From: [Pseudomonas] carboxydohydrogena | GTDB taxonomy: Bacteria; Pseudomonadota; Alphaproteobacteria; Rhizobiales; Xanthobacteraceae | Direction of reading: 5' to 3' | Length of the DNA stretch: 64,000 bases | Assembly (NCBI RefSeq): GCF_029030725.1 | Contig: NZ_CP113162.1 | Location: 434,001 to 498,000, forward strand | In this document: piece after piece, positions 9,107 through 17,024 of the stretch | Layout of the letters: the number at the start of each line of letters is the position of its first letter | How positions within the stretch are numbered: position 1 is the stretch's first letter | Program-made: the position numbers and the translations under genes | Notes under the pieces: model-generated | The model's input: the letters and a program-made list of their open reading frames with translations, nothing else | What the model was told of the DNA's origin: nothing | The model's database searches: none

Positions 9107-9919
9107 TTAGACGGTCGGGCGGTTCGCCAGCCGCGCCATGTCGAAGGCGTGGACGTCGGCGAGCAGTTCGCAGAACGCTTTCGCACCGTGCTCGATCAAT
9201 TGCCGGCCCTTGTCGGCGCTGGCCAGCGTGGCGTCGCCCGCAACGCCGCTCGGGTGCAGATCCTGCGCCGCCCAAGCGAAGGGTGCGGGACGATGCGGCG
9301 ACAGCCAGCGGAATTCGCCGGTCATCGCGACGCTTGCGGGCTCGAAGTTGGCGATCTTGTCCTTGCGCACCAGATCGGGCTGCGCCGCAAGCATGATCGA
9401 GGTTTCGACCGCGCCGCCATGGATGCCGTGCGCGATTTCCGTATCCGGGAAAAGCCCGTCCGGTGTGCCGAAACGGTGCCAGCTGGTCGTGACCGCCAGC
9501 ATGTCGAGGCGCGCGCGCAACTCCTGCGCGACGATCGCCATCGGCGCGCTGTTGCCGCCATGGCTCGTCACCATGACGAGTTTCTTCACGCCGCTGCGCG
9601 CAACGCTTTCGCCGAGCGACATCCAGTGGCGGATGGCGACGTGATAGGGCAGCGTCACCGTACCGGGGTAGTCGATATGCTCGATCGAAAAGCCGACGCT
9701 CTGGACCGGCAAAAATGAGGCCGGAACGTGTCCGGGGAGCAGCGCCTGCACGCGCGCGAGATAGGCCTCCGCGATGAAGGTATCGGTGCCGACCGGCAGA
9801 TGCGGGCCGTGCTGTTCGGTGGCGGCCAGCGGCAGCACCGCGATCCATTCGCCTGCGGCGGCCGGATCGACATCCGGCCATTTGATGGCAGCCCAGTCGC
9901 GGGGTGGTGTGGCGCTCAT
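9107..9919 (-). CDS. Creatininase-family amidohydrolase
   Basis: A 270-residue protein with the creatininase fold signature. 'LAATEQHGPHLPVGTD' near residues 31-46 supplies the Glu, His and Asp metal ligands; 'VTSHGGNSAP' supplies a second His; and 'HGIHGGAVETS' supplies a late Glu. Family members are Zn/Mn-dependent hydrolases of cyclic amides such as creatinine or formamide-containing biosynthetic intermediates. The exact substrate is not evident. It is divergent from the ABC importer operon (10026 onward), sharing about 100 bases of promoter DNA, which suggests the importer may bring in a substrate for it. Confidence 0.9.
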   Translation of the reverse strand: MSATPPRDWAAIKWPDVDPAAAGEWIAVLPLAATEQHGPHLPVGTDTFIAEAYLARVQALLPGHVPASFLPVQSVGFSIEHIDYPGTVTLPYHVAIRHWMSLGESVARSGVKKLVMVTSHGGNSAPMAIVAQELRARLDMLAVTTSWHRFGTPDGLFPDTEIAHGIHGGAVETSIMLAAQPDLVRKDKIANFEPASVAMTGEFRWLSPHRPAPFAWAAQDLHPSGVAGDATLASADKGRQLIEHGAKAFCELLADVHAFDMARLANRPTV

Positions 9920-10025
9920 GAATGAAGATATCTTTGGATGGACGGGGCTGATCGACTAGAACGCGGGTGGCTCCCTCGAGCCCTCGGCTTCTATCATGGG
10001 CCAGAACGACCAGCGGAGTCCAATC

Positions 10026-11051
10026 ATGCAGCCTGCCCTTTCGTTACGAGCGTTAACGGCGGCAGGTCTGCTGATGTCGGTTTTGATGCCCGCGCGGGCG
10101 CAAACACCGCAAAAGCTCGACAAGGTCACCTTCGGCACCAACTGGCTGGCGGAAGGCGAGCAGGGCGGCTTCTTCCAGGCGCTGGCGGACGGCACCTACA
10201 AGGCCTACGGGCTGGACGTGACGATCGTGCCGGGCGGACCCAACGTCAACAACCGCATCCTGCTTGTGTCGAAGAAGCTCGATTTCGATATCGCCGCCAA
10301 CAATCTGCAATCGCTCGACGCGGTCGCCAACAAGGTGCCTGTGGTCGCGGTCGCCGCGATGTTCCAGAAGGACCCGCAGGTTTTCATCGCGCATCCGGAG
10401 TCCAGGGTCAAAACCCTCGATGATCTCAAGCCGCTGACGCTGTTCGTCTCGAAGGAGGGGATGCCGACCTATTTTCAGTGGCTGAAAAGCGAGCACGGCT
10501 TCAGCGAGGATCGCGTCAAACCCTACACCTCCAACGCGCTGCCGTTTCTGGCGAACCGCAACAGCGCGATGCAGGGGTATGTGACCTCCGAGCCCTTCGC
10601 CATCGAGCAGAAAGCCAAATTCAAGCCGACCGTGATCCTGCTCGCCGATTACGGCTTCAACGCCTATTCGACCTTCATCGAAACCCGCGCCGATCTGGTC
10701 GAGGACAAGCCCGATCTGGTGCAGCGTTTCGTCGATGCCTCGATCATCGGCTGGTATCATTATCTCTATGGCGACAACAAAGCCGGCAATGCGCTCATTA
10801 AGAAGATGAACCCCGACATGACCGACGCGATCCTGGATTACTCGGTCGCCAGGATGAAGGAATACGGCATCGTCGATTCCGGCGACACGCTCAAGAACGG
10901 GATCGGCGCGATGAGCGATGCGCGGATGGAGGATTTCTTCTCGACCATGGTGCATGCCGGTGTGGTCAAGCGGGAGGTCGATTTCCGCAAGGCCTATACG
11001 CTGCGCTTCGTCAACAAAGGCGTCGGCCTCGACCTGCGTCCCGCGAAATGA
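10026..11051 (+). CDS. ABC importer substrate-binding protein (NMT1/THI5-like)
   Basis: A protein of about 341 residues with signal peptide 'MQPALSLRALTAAGLLMSV' cleaved near 'ARAQ'. The mature part follows the NMT1/THI5-like fold used by binding proteins for nitrate, sulfonates, or thiamine-pyrimidine precursors ('FGTNWLAEGEQGGFFQALAD', 'PGGPNVNNRILLVSKKLDF'). It would act in the periplasm and pass solute to the permease encoded downstream. I chose ATG 10026 because GGAG lies eight bases upstream; an in-frame ATG 30 bases earlier would spoil the signal sequence. The gene overlaps the ATPase start by four bases. The ligand is not predictable from sequence alone. Confidence 0.9.
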   Translation: MQPALSLRALTAAGLLMSVLMPARAQTPQKLDKVTFGTNWLAEGEQGGFFQALADGTYKAYGLDVTIVPGGPNVNNRILLVSKKLDFDIAANNLQSLDAVANKVPVVAVAAMFQKDPQVFIAHPESRVKTLDDLKPLTLFVSKEGMPTYFQWLKSEHGFSEDRVKPYTSNALPFLANRNSAMQGYVTSEPFAIEQKAKFKPTVILLADYGFNAYSTFIETRADLVEDKPDLVQRFVDASIIGWYHYLYGDNKAGNALIKKMNPDMTDAILDYSVARMKEYGIVDSGDTLKNGIGAMSDARMEDFFSTMVHAGVVKREVDFRKAYTLRFVNKGVGLDLRPAK

Positions 11052-11815
11052 CGGCCATCGATTGCAAGGGCGTCACGCGGCGCTATGCCAATGGCACGGA
11101 GGCGCTCGGCCCGGTCGATCTGAAAATCCGCGAGGGCGAGTTCGTCTCGCTGCTCGGCCCTTCGGGTTGCGGCAAGTCGACCTTGCTGCGGATCATCGCC
11201 GGGCTCGATGCCCCGAGCACGGGGAGCGTTGCCGTCGATGCGCGCGCGCGATCGTCGCGCGGCATTGGCTTCGTGTTTCAGGAGCCGACGCTGATGCCGT
11301 GGGCGAGCGTGCGCGACAATGTCCGCCTGCCGCTCCGGCTCACGGAAGATGACAGCTCGGCAGGTCATGCGCGGATCGACGATTGTCTCGCCCGCGTCGG
11401 CCTCACCGAATTCGCCGGGGCCTATCCGCGCCAATTGTCCGGCGGCATGAAGATGCGGGCTTCTCTTGCGCGCGCGCTGGTGACGGACCCCGGCATTCTT
11501 TTGCTGGACGAGCCGTTCGCGGCGCTCGACGAAATTGCGCGTTTTCGTCTCAACAACGATCTGCTGGCGCTGTGGCGCGATCTGCGCAAGACGGTGGTGT
11601 TCGTCACCCATTCGGTGTTCGAATCCGTGTTTCTGTCGCAGCGCGTGATCGTCATGACCGCGCGGCCGGGACGGATTTTCGCGGAGCGCCGGATCGATGC
11701 GCCCGAGCCGCGCGACGAGAGCTTCCGCACCTCGGCGTCCTATGCCGGCTTCTGCCGCGAGGTTTCCGCCCTGCTGGGGCAGGCGAGCGTGCAGCACAGC
11801 GGGCGGGTTGCCTGA
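11048..11815 (+). CDS. ABC importer ATP-binding protein
   Basis: A 255-residue ABC ATPase of the nitrate/sulfonate/taurine type. Visible motifs are Walker A 'GPSGCGKST' (about 37-45), the Q-loop 'FQEPTLMPW', the signature 'LSGGMKMR', Walker B 'ILLLDEPFAALDE' and the switch His in 'VFVTHS'. It powers uptake with the permease at 11815. Start and stop overlap both neighbours in ATGA fashion, so the three importer genes are translationally coupled. Confidence 0.95.
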   Translation: MTAIDCKGVTRRYANGTEALGPVDLKIREGEFVSLLGPSGCGKSTLLRIIAGLDAPSTGSVAVDARARSSRGIGFVFQEPTLMPWASVRDNVRLPLRLTEDDSSAGHARIDDCLARVGLTEFAGAYPRQLSGGMKMRASLARALVTDPGILLLDEPFAALDEIARFRLNNDLLALWRDLRKTVVFVTHSVFESVFLSQRVIVMTARPGRIFAERRIDAPEPRDESFRTSASYAGFCREVSALLGQASVQHSGRVA

Positions 11816-12642
11816 TGCGCCGGGATCAAGAGCAGACCGGAGCGATGCCCTCGCAAGATCGTCCGCTGCCGCGGGCGCTGCGCGTGCTGCTGCCCGTGAT
11901 CGTCTTTGCGGCGCTCATGGGATTCTGGGAAGCGACGGTTCGTCTGCGCGAGATCCCGCCTTACATCCTTCCCGCGCCGAGCCTGATCGCGCAGACGCTG
12001 GTGAAGGATTGGGGCATCCTGTTTGCCTCGCTGCTCACCACGCTGCGCGCGACGCTGGAGGGGTTTCTCGCGGCGGTCATCGGCGGCGTCGGTCTTGCGT
12101 TGCTGTTCAGCCGCGCGAAGTGGGTGGAGGATGCGTTCCTGCCCTATGCGGTGATCCTGCAAGTCACGCCGGTCATCGCCATCGCGCCGCTGCTATTGGT
12201 CTATCTGCCGCAGCATCTGGCCGTGGTCGCCTGCGCGTGGATCGTGGCATTCTTTCCGGTGCTGTCGAACACGCTGCTCGGGTTGAAATCGGTCGACCGG
12301 AATCTGTCGGGATTGTTCGCGCTGTATCAAGCCTCTCCCGCGCAAAAACTGTGGCGGCTTCGTTTGCCCTCGGCGCTGCCCTACATCATGGGCGGCTTGC
12401 GGATCGCGGGCGGCCTGTCGCTGATCGGCGCGGTGGTGGCGGAAATCGCGGCGGGCTCCGCCGGCTCCGGCTCGGGCCTTGCGTTCCGGATCGCGGAGGC
12501 GGGATATCGTCTGGATATTCCGCGCATGTTCGCGGCACTGGCGCTCTTGTCGGCTGCCGGGATTGTGATTTATGCCGGGCTCTCGGCGGTGTCGCGCCTC
12601 GTGCTACGACACTGGCATGAGAGCGCGGTGGAAGGAGACTGA
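11815..12642 (+). CDS. ABC importer permease
   Basis: A 275-residue inner-membrane protein with about six hydrophobic segments and the binding-protein-dependent permease domain. The coupling loop is visible around 'LFALYQASPAQKLWRLRLPSALPYIMGGLR', described here by its extent, roughly residues 165-195. The open frame extends far upstream, but the ATG at 11815 overlaps the ATPase stop (TGATG) and gives a normal family length. It completes the importer with the two preceding genes. Confidence 0.93.
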   Translation: MRRDQEQTGAMPSQDRPLPRALRVLLPVIVFAALMGFWEATVRLREIPPYILPAPSLIAQTLVKDWGILFASLLTTLRATLEGFLAAVIGGVGLALLFSRAKWVEDAFLPYAVILQVTPVIAIAPLLLVYLPQHLAVVACAWIVAFFPVLSNTLLGLKSVDRNLSGLFALYQASPAQKLWRLRLPSALPYIMGGLRIAGGLSLIGAVVAEIAAGSAGSGSGLAFRIAEAGYRLDIPRMFAALALLSAAGIVIYAGLSAVSRLVLRHWHESAVEGD

Positions 12643-12647
12643 CGACG

Positions 12648-13628
12648 ATGGCGAACGAGACGGCGAAGCCCGACATCCTGATTTATGGCCCGAAGAAGCC
12701 CCTGATCGAGCGGGGCCTCGCCGAGCGCTTCAACGTGCACATCTTCCACCACCCGGATGATCTCGCCAAACTCCCGTCCGGGCAGGCTCAAAACATTCGC
12801 GGCATGGCGATCACCAATCTGGTCAAGGCCGACAGCGCGATGCTGGCGCGTTTTCCTAAGCTCGAAATGATCGCCTCCTTCGGCGTCGGCTACGATCACG
12901 TCGATTTCCGCTACGCGGCGGAGCACAACATCGTCGTCACCCACACGCCGGACGTGCTGACCGATGAGGTCGCGGACACAGCGGTCGGACTCCTGATCGC
13001 GACGCTGCGCGAATTCATCACCGCCGACCGTTATGTGCGTGAGGGCCGCTGGGCCAAACAGAGTTACCGTCTCAGTCCGGGATCGCTGCGCGACCGCACC
13101 ATCGGCATCGTCGGCATGGGGCGGATCGGGCAGGCGATCGCAAAGCGTCTGGACGCGTTCAGCGTGCCGGTGGTCTATCATTCGCGCAATCCGGCGGCGG
13201 GCGTCTCCCACAAGCACTATCCGAACCTGATCGAGATGGCGAAGGCGGTCGATACGCTGATCGCCATCACGCCGGGCGGGGCTTCGACATTGAACATGAT
13301 CAATGCCGAAGTGCTGAAGGCGTTAGGGCCGCGCGGCGTGTTCATCAATGTCGCGCGCGGTTCGGTGGTGGACGAGGAGGCGCTGATCGCGGCCCTCAAG
13401 GATGGAACGATCATGGCCGCCGGGCTTGATGTCTTTGCGCATGAGCCGAATGTGCCGGAGGCATTCTGGTCGATGGACAATGTGGTGTTGCTGCCCCATA
13501 TCGCGTCCGCCTCGGTGGCGACGCGGGACGCGATGGATCAGCTTGTGGTCGATAATCTGCTGAACTGGTTTTCCGGCAAACCGGCGCTGACGCCGGTGCC
13601 CGAGACGCCTTTCGGGAAGCGTGCATGA
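12648..13628 (+). CDS. D-2-hydroxyacid dehydrogenase (NAD(P)-dependent)
   Basis: A 326-residue D-isomer-specific 2-hydroxyacid dehydrogenase. The Rossmann signature 'GIVGMGRIGQAIAKRL' lies near residue 150; 'NVARGSVVDEEAL' carries the substrate Arg; and 'LPHIASAS' carries the catalytic His. The hydroxypyruvate/glyoxylate-reductase branch is the closest in feel. It starts five bases after the permease stop, so it probably shares the importer mRNA and reduces or oxidises a keto or hydroxy acid linked to the imported compound. It overlaps the next start by four bases. Confidence 0.9.
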   Translation: MANETAKPDILIYGPKKPLIERGLAERFNVHIFHHPDDLAKLPSGQAQNIRGMAITNLVKADSAMLARFPKLEMIASFGVGYDHVDFRYAAEHNIVVTHTPDVLTDEVADTAVGLLIATLREFITADRYVREGRWAKQSYRLSPGSLRDRTIGIVGMGRIGQAIAKRLDAFSVPVVYHSRNPAAGVSHKHYPNLIEMAKAVDTLIAITPGGASTLNMINAEVLKALGPRGVFINVARGSVVDEEALIAALKDGTIMAAGLDVFAHEPNVPEAFWSMDNVVLLPHIASASVATRDAMDQLVVDNLLNWFSGKPALTPVPETPFGKRA

Positions 13629-14326
13629 TCCGTCGCGCCGCCGCTCTGGCTGTCTGTGTTGCCGCTGGTCTTTGGCCCGCGACGGCGGCGTTCGCGCAAC
13701 AGGATGCCGCGGCCCAGACCAGGGCCATGGTGGGCCAGTGGGAGCTGGCGACTGCCGGGCGCGACCGGACCTGCGTGGTGACGCTGAGGAACGACCCCGC
13801 GCCGCCCGGCATGAAACTCGATCTGGAAAAGGGATGCGCGGAAGCCCTGCCGTTCACCGGCGCGATCGCGTCATGGACGGTGAAGGGCCTCGACATCGTC
13901 CGTTTTCAGGATGCCAAGGGCGAGCCGGTGCTGGATGTCACCGAGGTCGAGAACGGCATTCTGGAGGGCGTGCGCAGCGGCGAGGGCGTCTATATTCTTC
14001 AGGGTCTGGCGGCGGCGCGCGCGCTGTCGAAATCGACCGACCAGATGATCGGCGACTGGGCGATGGTGCGCGGCAACGGCAATCCGATCTGCGGCCTGAC
14101 GCTCACCAACACCGAAGCGGCCAGCCCCGAGAACTTCCGGGTTTTCCTCAAGCCGAAATGCGATCCGCTGGTGAGCCGGTTCGCCCCGGTGATGTGGCGG
14201 CTGGAGCGCGGCGAGATGCTGCTGATTTCATCGAGCGGCGAGGTCTGGCGCTTCGGCGCCGACGATCATGCGCAATGGCGGCGGATTCCCGACAGCGCCG
14301 ATCCGTTCATCATGGTGCGGCAGTAA
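13625..14326 (+). CDS. AprI/Inh-family secreted protein (metalloprotease-inhibitor fold)
   Basis: A 233-residue protein with a signal peptide ending at 'AAFAQ'. It carries two tandem copies of the AprI/Inh lipocalin-like domain. The first begins 'MVGQWELATAGRDRTCVVTL' and the second 'MIGDWAMVRGNGNPICGLTL', each with a Cys shortly after the first strand and a partner Cys later. In pathogens the single-domain form inhibits serralysin proteases; here the double form is typical of rhizobia and its target is unknown. It overlaps the dehydrogenase stop by four bases and ends the operon. Confidence 0.85.
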   Translation: MIRRAAALAVCVAAGLWPATAAFAQQDAAAQTRAMVGQWELATAGRDRTCVVTLRNDPAPPGMKLDLEKGCAEALPFTGAIASWTVKGLDIVRFQDAKGEPVLDVTEVENGILEGVRSGEGVYILQGLAAARALSKSTDQMIGDWAMVRGNGNPICGLTLTNTEAASPENFRVFLKPKCDPLVSRFAPVMWRLERGEMLLISSSGEVWRFGADDHAQWRRIPDSADPFIMVRQ

Positions 14327-14336
14327 ATCTGCCGCC

Positions 14337-14510
14337 TCACATCAGCTTCATGCCCTTGAGGCTCGCATGGCCGTTCTTGCCGACGATGATGTGGTCGTGC
14401 ACGGAGATGCCGAGCGGGGCCGCGATGCCGACGATGGATTTCGTCATCTGGATGTCGGCCTGTGATGGCGTCGGATCGCCGGAGGGGTGGTTGTGGACCA
14501 ATCTTCCATC
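14337..14510 (-). pseudogene. radC: radC, 3' fragment only (island boundary)
   Basis: Reading leftward, about 57 codons encode the C-terminus of RadC, beginning near '[14 protein letters not shown]' (the JAB metal-binding motif) and ending '[11 protein letters not shown]'. Upstream of 'LVHNHP' the similarity stops and the frame soon meets TAA near 14,528. The N-terminal two thirds of the gene is missing from the window. Together with the AlpA-like gene 180 bases further on, this marks the probable left junction of the inserted island. The remaining 180 bases to 14,690 show no gene. Confidence 0.85.
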
Positions 14511-14690
14511 AGATGATATCGCGTTGAATTAGAAAGCATTTTTGTCAGAGCGCGAAATCGCTGGGGTATGGGTTTGGGGCCGGTAGTCTGTGATCCAACG
14601 TGTCCTTCATCCTCGACAACGTCTAGTCATGCTGAGGACGCTGAGAGCACGTTGGTTCACTAATAACTCTACACCATTCGGGTAGAATGC

Positions 14691-14942
14691 TCAAAAGCTA
14701 GGTGCCGCCGCGTTTGCGATGGCTGACTCGTTCATCTGAAAGGTTCGTGATCGCCGACACACGACAAGGTTCGATCTGTCCCAGCGATCGAGCTCCTCGA
14801 TCGGATAGAGGGGCACTTTGCCGATCTTGATGAACGATGGTCCGATTCGCAGGGATCGCCAGTTGCGGAATGTGCCTTGGCTGATTTGGCCACGATATCG
14901 CTCTACAACTTCATCAATCGTTAGGTAGGCAGGGCTCGACAC
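14691..14942 (-). CDS. AlpA/excisionase-like DNA-binding protein (copy 1)
   Basis: An 83-residue protein with a MerR-type winged helix as in phage excisionases and AlpA: 'YLTIDEVVERYRGQIS' is followed by 'FRNWRSLRIGPSFIKIGK' and 'LYPIEELDRWD'. Such proteins bend DNA at attachment sites and control integrase activity. I place the start at GTG 14942 because GAGGAG sits five bases upstream; the longer frame (14984) lacks this. It is homologous to the gene at 32647-32874, and a large nested palindrome lies directly upstream. Confidence 0.75.
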   Translation of the reverse strand: MSSPAYLTIDEVVERYRGQISQGTFRNWRSLRIGPSFIKIGKVPLYPIEELDRWDRSNLVVCRRSRTFQMNESAIANAAAPSF

Positions 14943-15018
14943 GGAGGCTCCTCGTAGCTGCAATCGTGCAACAGGCTGTTGCACGATTAGTTGATCATCA
15001 CGATGGATAGGAGCCTCC
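14943..15018. repeat. Nested palindrome upstream of AlpA-like gene
   Basis: The outer arms GGAGGCTCCT (14943-14952) and AGGAGCCTCC (15009-15018) are perfect. Nearly concentric with them are inner arms AATCGTGCAACAG (14962-14974) and CTGTTGCACGATT (14976-14988), perfect over 13 bp with a one-base centre. The inner half site recurs near the second AlpA-like gene: TGTGCAACAG at 32534 and CTGTTGCACGA at 33001. A binding site for the AlpA-like proteins or an attachment-site element is inferred. Confidence 0.7.
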
Positions 15019-15138
15019 GACGTGTGATCGCTGAAGGGGAAGGCGCCGCAGCCCTGGCTACAACGTGCCCGTTTCGAAATTCGCCGACTTAGCTTTCACG
15101 TTACGACGGCCCCGCGGTTCGTGTGAGGCTCGCTGTCA

Positions 15139-16179
15139 TCACTGGCCGTTCAATTCCGCTTCGAGCTTCGCAATGGATGCGAGGATATCGTCGAATGTTG
15201 GTGGGGCGCCAAAGATCATCGCCTTGGTATTCTCATAGTCGTTGCGAAGCGCATGGGTCATCGCGTCGTGCGGGACCAGGGCATAGGTCCCACGTCGGGC
15301 CGACTTGAGGTCGTAATCGGGGCGATCAAAAAACATCCGCGCATGTCTGACACAATCTTCGCCAAGGGCGTCGTCGGCGAGCGCTAGGCGGCCGGGTTGG
15401 GACGCTACGAGGCGGTGCAGGTCGTAATAGTGGCGCGAGATCCTTTGGCCTTCTTGACGGAGCGCGCCGCGGCGATCGAACCAGCGGCGCAGGCCGTGCG
15501 CGATGACAACCTTGTCCCAAAATGTGCGCTCAGCCTCGATGGTGGTCACATCGGAGACTGCCAGGTCGAGGCCTTCGATCTCGTCGGCGACATAGGGGCG
15601 GACGATGGCCGCCGCATTCGGATCGAGCGCCGATTTGGCTCCGGACTCGATGCGCACGACCGGCCGGACATAAGCGCCGTCGCGCGGCTCGACTTCGGGA
15701 TAATGGATGAGCAAGGTCTGCCCGTCGGGGTCGGTATCGTCGACCTCAACGCGTCCAGCGCCCGAGGTTGCCTCGGTGGCGATTTCGGTCAGCGCTGCGC
15801 GCAGGGGTCCCGTGATGTAGGCCCGGCAGGCATCGCGAATGGCGTCGAGCTTGGCGCGACGCTTTTTGTTCGACAGCGCTTCCAACTCCTCAACCGAGGT
15901 CGCCTGCTCGAGATCGTCGCGAAAGACGGTGACGTCGATATCTTCGGAGAAACGATCAATCAGGCCGTAGGCTTTGGACAGCGAGGTGCCGCCCTTGAAG
16001 AGAAGGCGGGGCTGGCCGTGAGGCAATTGGTGGTAGAGCGCGTCGAGTGTCCAGCAAACCCAGAAGTCTTTCTCGATATTGCCGACCGGGGCACCGAGCC
16101 GATTGGCGGTCGCCAGGAATGCGCCGAGACGATCGCGCGGCGAGGCGCCGATTAGCGCAATATAGTCGCGCGTGCTCAC
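15139..16179 (-). CDS. abiEii: AbiEii-type nucleotidyltransferase toxin
   Basis: A 346-residue member of the AbiEii/AbiGii toxin family. The nucleotidyltransferase motif is clear: 'LLFKGGTSLSKAYGLIDRFS' followed by 'EDIDVTVF', with the acidic pair of the active site, and a preceding lysine in 'NIEKDFWV'. The family blocks growth by nucleotidylating RNA, notably tRNA acceptor ends, when the antitoxin is lost, and it aborts phage infection. It overlaps the antitoxin stop in ATGA fashion, the normal order antitoxin then toxin. Length is normal and no key residue is missing. Confidence 0.88.
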   Translation of the reverse strand: MSTRDYIALIGASPRDRLGAFLATANRLGAPVGNIEKDFWVCWTLDALYHQLPHGQPRLLFKGGTSLSKAYGLIDRFSEDIDVTVFRDDLEQATSVEELEALSNKKRRAKLDAIRDACRAYITGPLRAALTEIATEATSGAGRVEVDDTDPDGQTLLIHYPEVEPRDGAYVRPVVRIESGAKSALDPNAAAIVRPYVADEIEGLDLAVSDVTTIEAERTFWDKVVIAHGLRRWFDRRGALRQEGQRISRHYYDLHRLVASQPGRLALADDALGEDCVRHARMFFDRPDYDLKSARRGTYALVPHDAMTHALRNDYENTKAMIFGAPPTFDDILASIAKLEAELNGQ

Positions 16180-16838
16180 GAGGGGGGCGGCTCGCTGTCG
16201 AACAGCAAGGGCCGCAAGAAATTCTGCATCCAGATCGGCAACGCGCCAATTCCTTTGCGTAGATCGTCCTGGATGGCTTGGCCATGTTTTGGGTCGGCGA
16301 AGACGCGGCGCAGGATCGAGGCGATGCGCTCGCGCTCGCCGTCTCGCAGCATCATATCCTGCAGCCAGTAAAGGGCTTGGACGACGCGCATGCCGGGACG
16401 CCCGGCCCAGGTCAGGCGGCTGACGGCCGCGGGCTTGAAGCGGATTTCCTGATTGCCGAGCTTAATGGACTTTAACCGGGAGTCGACGAGCACTTCGATC
16501 TTCGCGGGCACGGCTGTGGTCAGACCGAGGTCGTTGGCTGCGGTCATGCCGTCGACGACAAAGCGGACGTTGTCGCGGCGGGCCACGGCCTGGATCACGG
16601 CTTGGTAGTTCGGGACGGTCGGCTTGCCGGTCAGTTTGTTCGATCCGGGCTTGTCGTAGAGCCCCCGGTCGATGCGGCGAAGGTCGCCGCTGGCCGCCAG
16701 ACGCTGTAGCGCCTTGTCTACCGCCGCGCGACCGGCAAGATCGGCGAAGTCCGCCGGCGTCCATACGGCAGCGGCATCCTTCGCGATGCGCTGAAGGATT
16801 TGTCCGCGAAGATCGACGGTCTGGGCGGCCGTGGCCAT
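16176..16838 (-). CDS. abiEi: AbiEi-type antitoxin/repressor (DUF6088-like)
   Basis: A protein of about 220 residues with an N-terminal winged helix ('AAVWTPADFADLAGRAAVDKALQRLAA', roughly residues 20-46, then 'GDLRRIDRGLYDKPG') followed by the AbiEi antitoxin domain. It neutralises the toxin encoded next and represses its own promoter. Two 27-bp palindromes lie immediately upstream. The start is uncertain: ATGs at 16895, 16856 and 16838 all fall in or beside the operators and none has a good ribosome site; I list the innermost because it leaves both operators untranslated. Confidence 0.8.
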   Translation of the reverse strand: MATAAQTVDLRGQILQRIAKDAAAVWTPADFADLAGRAAVDKALQRLAASGDLRRIDRGLYDKPGSNKLTGKPTVPNYQAVIQAVARRDNVRFVVDGMTAANDLGLTTAVPAKIEVLVDSRLKSIKLGNQEIRFKPAAVSRLTWAGRPGMRVVQALYWLQDMMLRDGERERIASILRRVFADPKHGQAIQDDLRKGIGALPIWMQNFLRPLLFDSEPPPS

Positions 16839-16904
16839 GTCCGAAATATGCGACATTCTTCGGACGCCGGCAAGCCCGTCCGAAATATGCAGCATACTTC
16901 GGAC
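16839..16904. promoter_or_regulatory. Paired palindromic operators of the AbiE operon
   Basis: Two 27-bp palindromes at 16839-16865 and 16878-16904 begin GTCCGAAATATGC and end TTCGGAC. The second has 13-bp arms with one mismatch; the first is less perfect inside. Their centres lie 39 bp apart, nearly four helical turns, the arrangement expected for cooperative AbiEi binding. They lie between the antitoxin gene and the divergent gene at 17025. Confidence 0.8.
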
Positions 16905-16969
16905 GCTTAAAGAAATGCGTATCGGAGAGTCTCCGCCAAGGGGGAAAGCCAGGCGTAATCAGAGAACTC

Positions 16970-16998
16970 TTGACGCGAGGCGATTCGTTCACTATCTT
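16970..16998 (+). promoter_or_regulatory. Sigma-70-like promoter for the STAS-like gene
   Basis: TTGACG (16970-16975) and TATCTT (16993-16998) are separated by exactly 17 bases and lie 27 bases before the start of the gene at 17025. This is close to the housekeeping consensus and distinct from the AbiE operators. Confidence 0.6.
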
Positions 16999-17024
16999 CA
17001 CCTAATCAACGTGAGGATTGTGAA

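Noticed and set aside
8835-9881. N-terminal extension of the porin frame to a 1011-residue protein
   Set aside because: The added 350 codons run antisense-in-register over the creatininase gene on the same strand in another frame, read as Arg-rich noise, and bury the porin signal peptide.
16839-16904. Possible short CRISPR-like repeat pair
   Set aside because: There are only two units, each internally palindromic, in a promoter; they are operators. No CRISPR array or cas gene was seen anywhere in the window.
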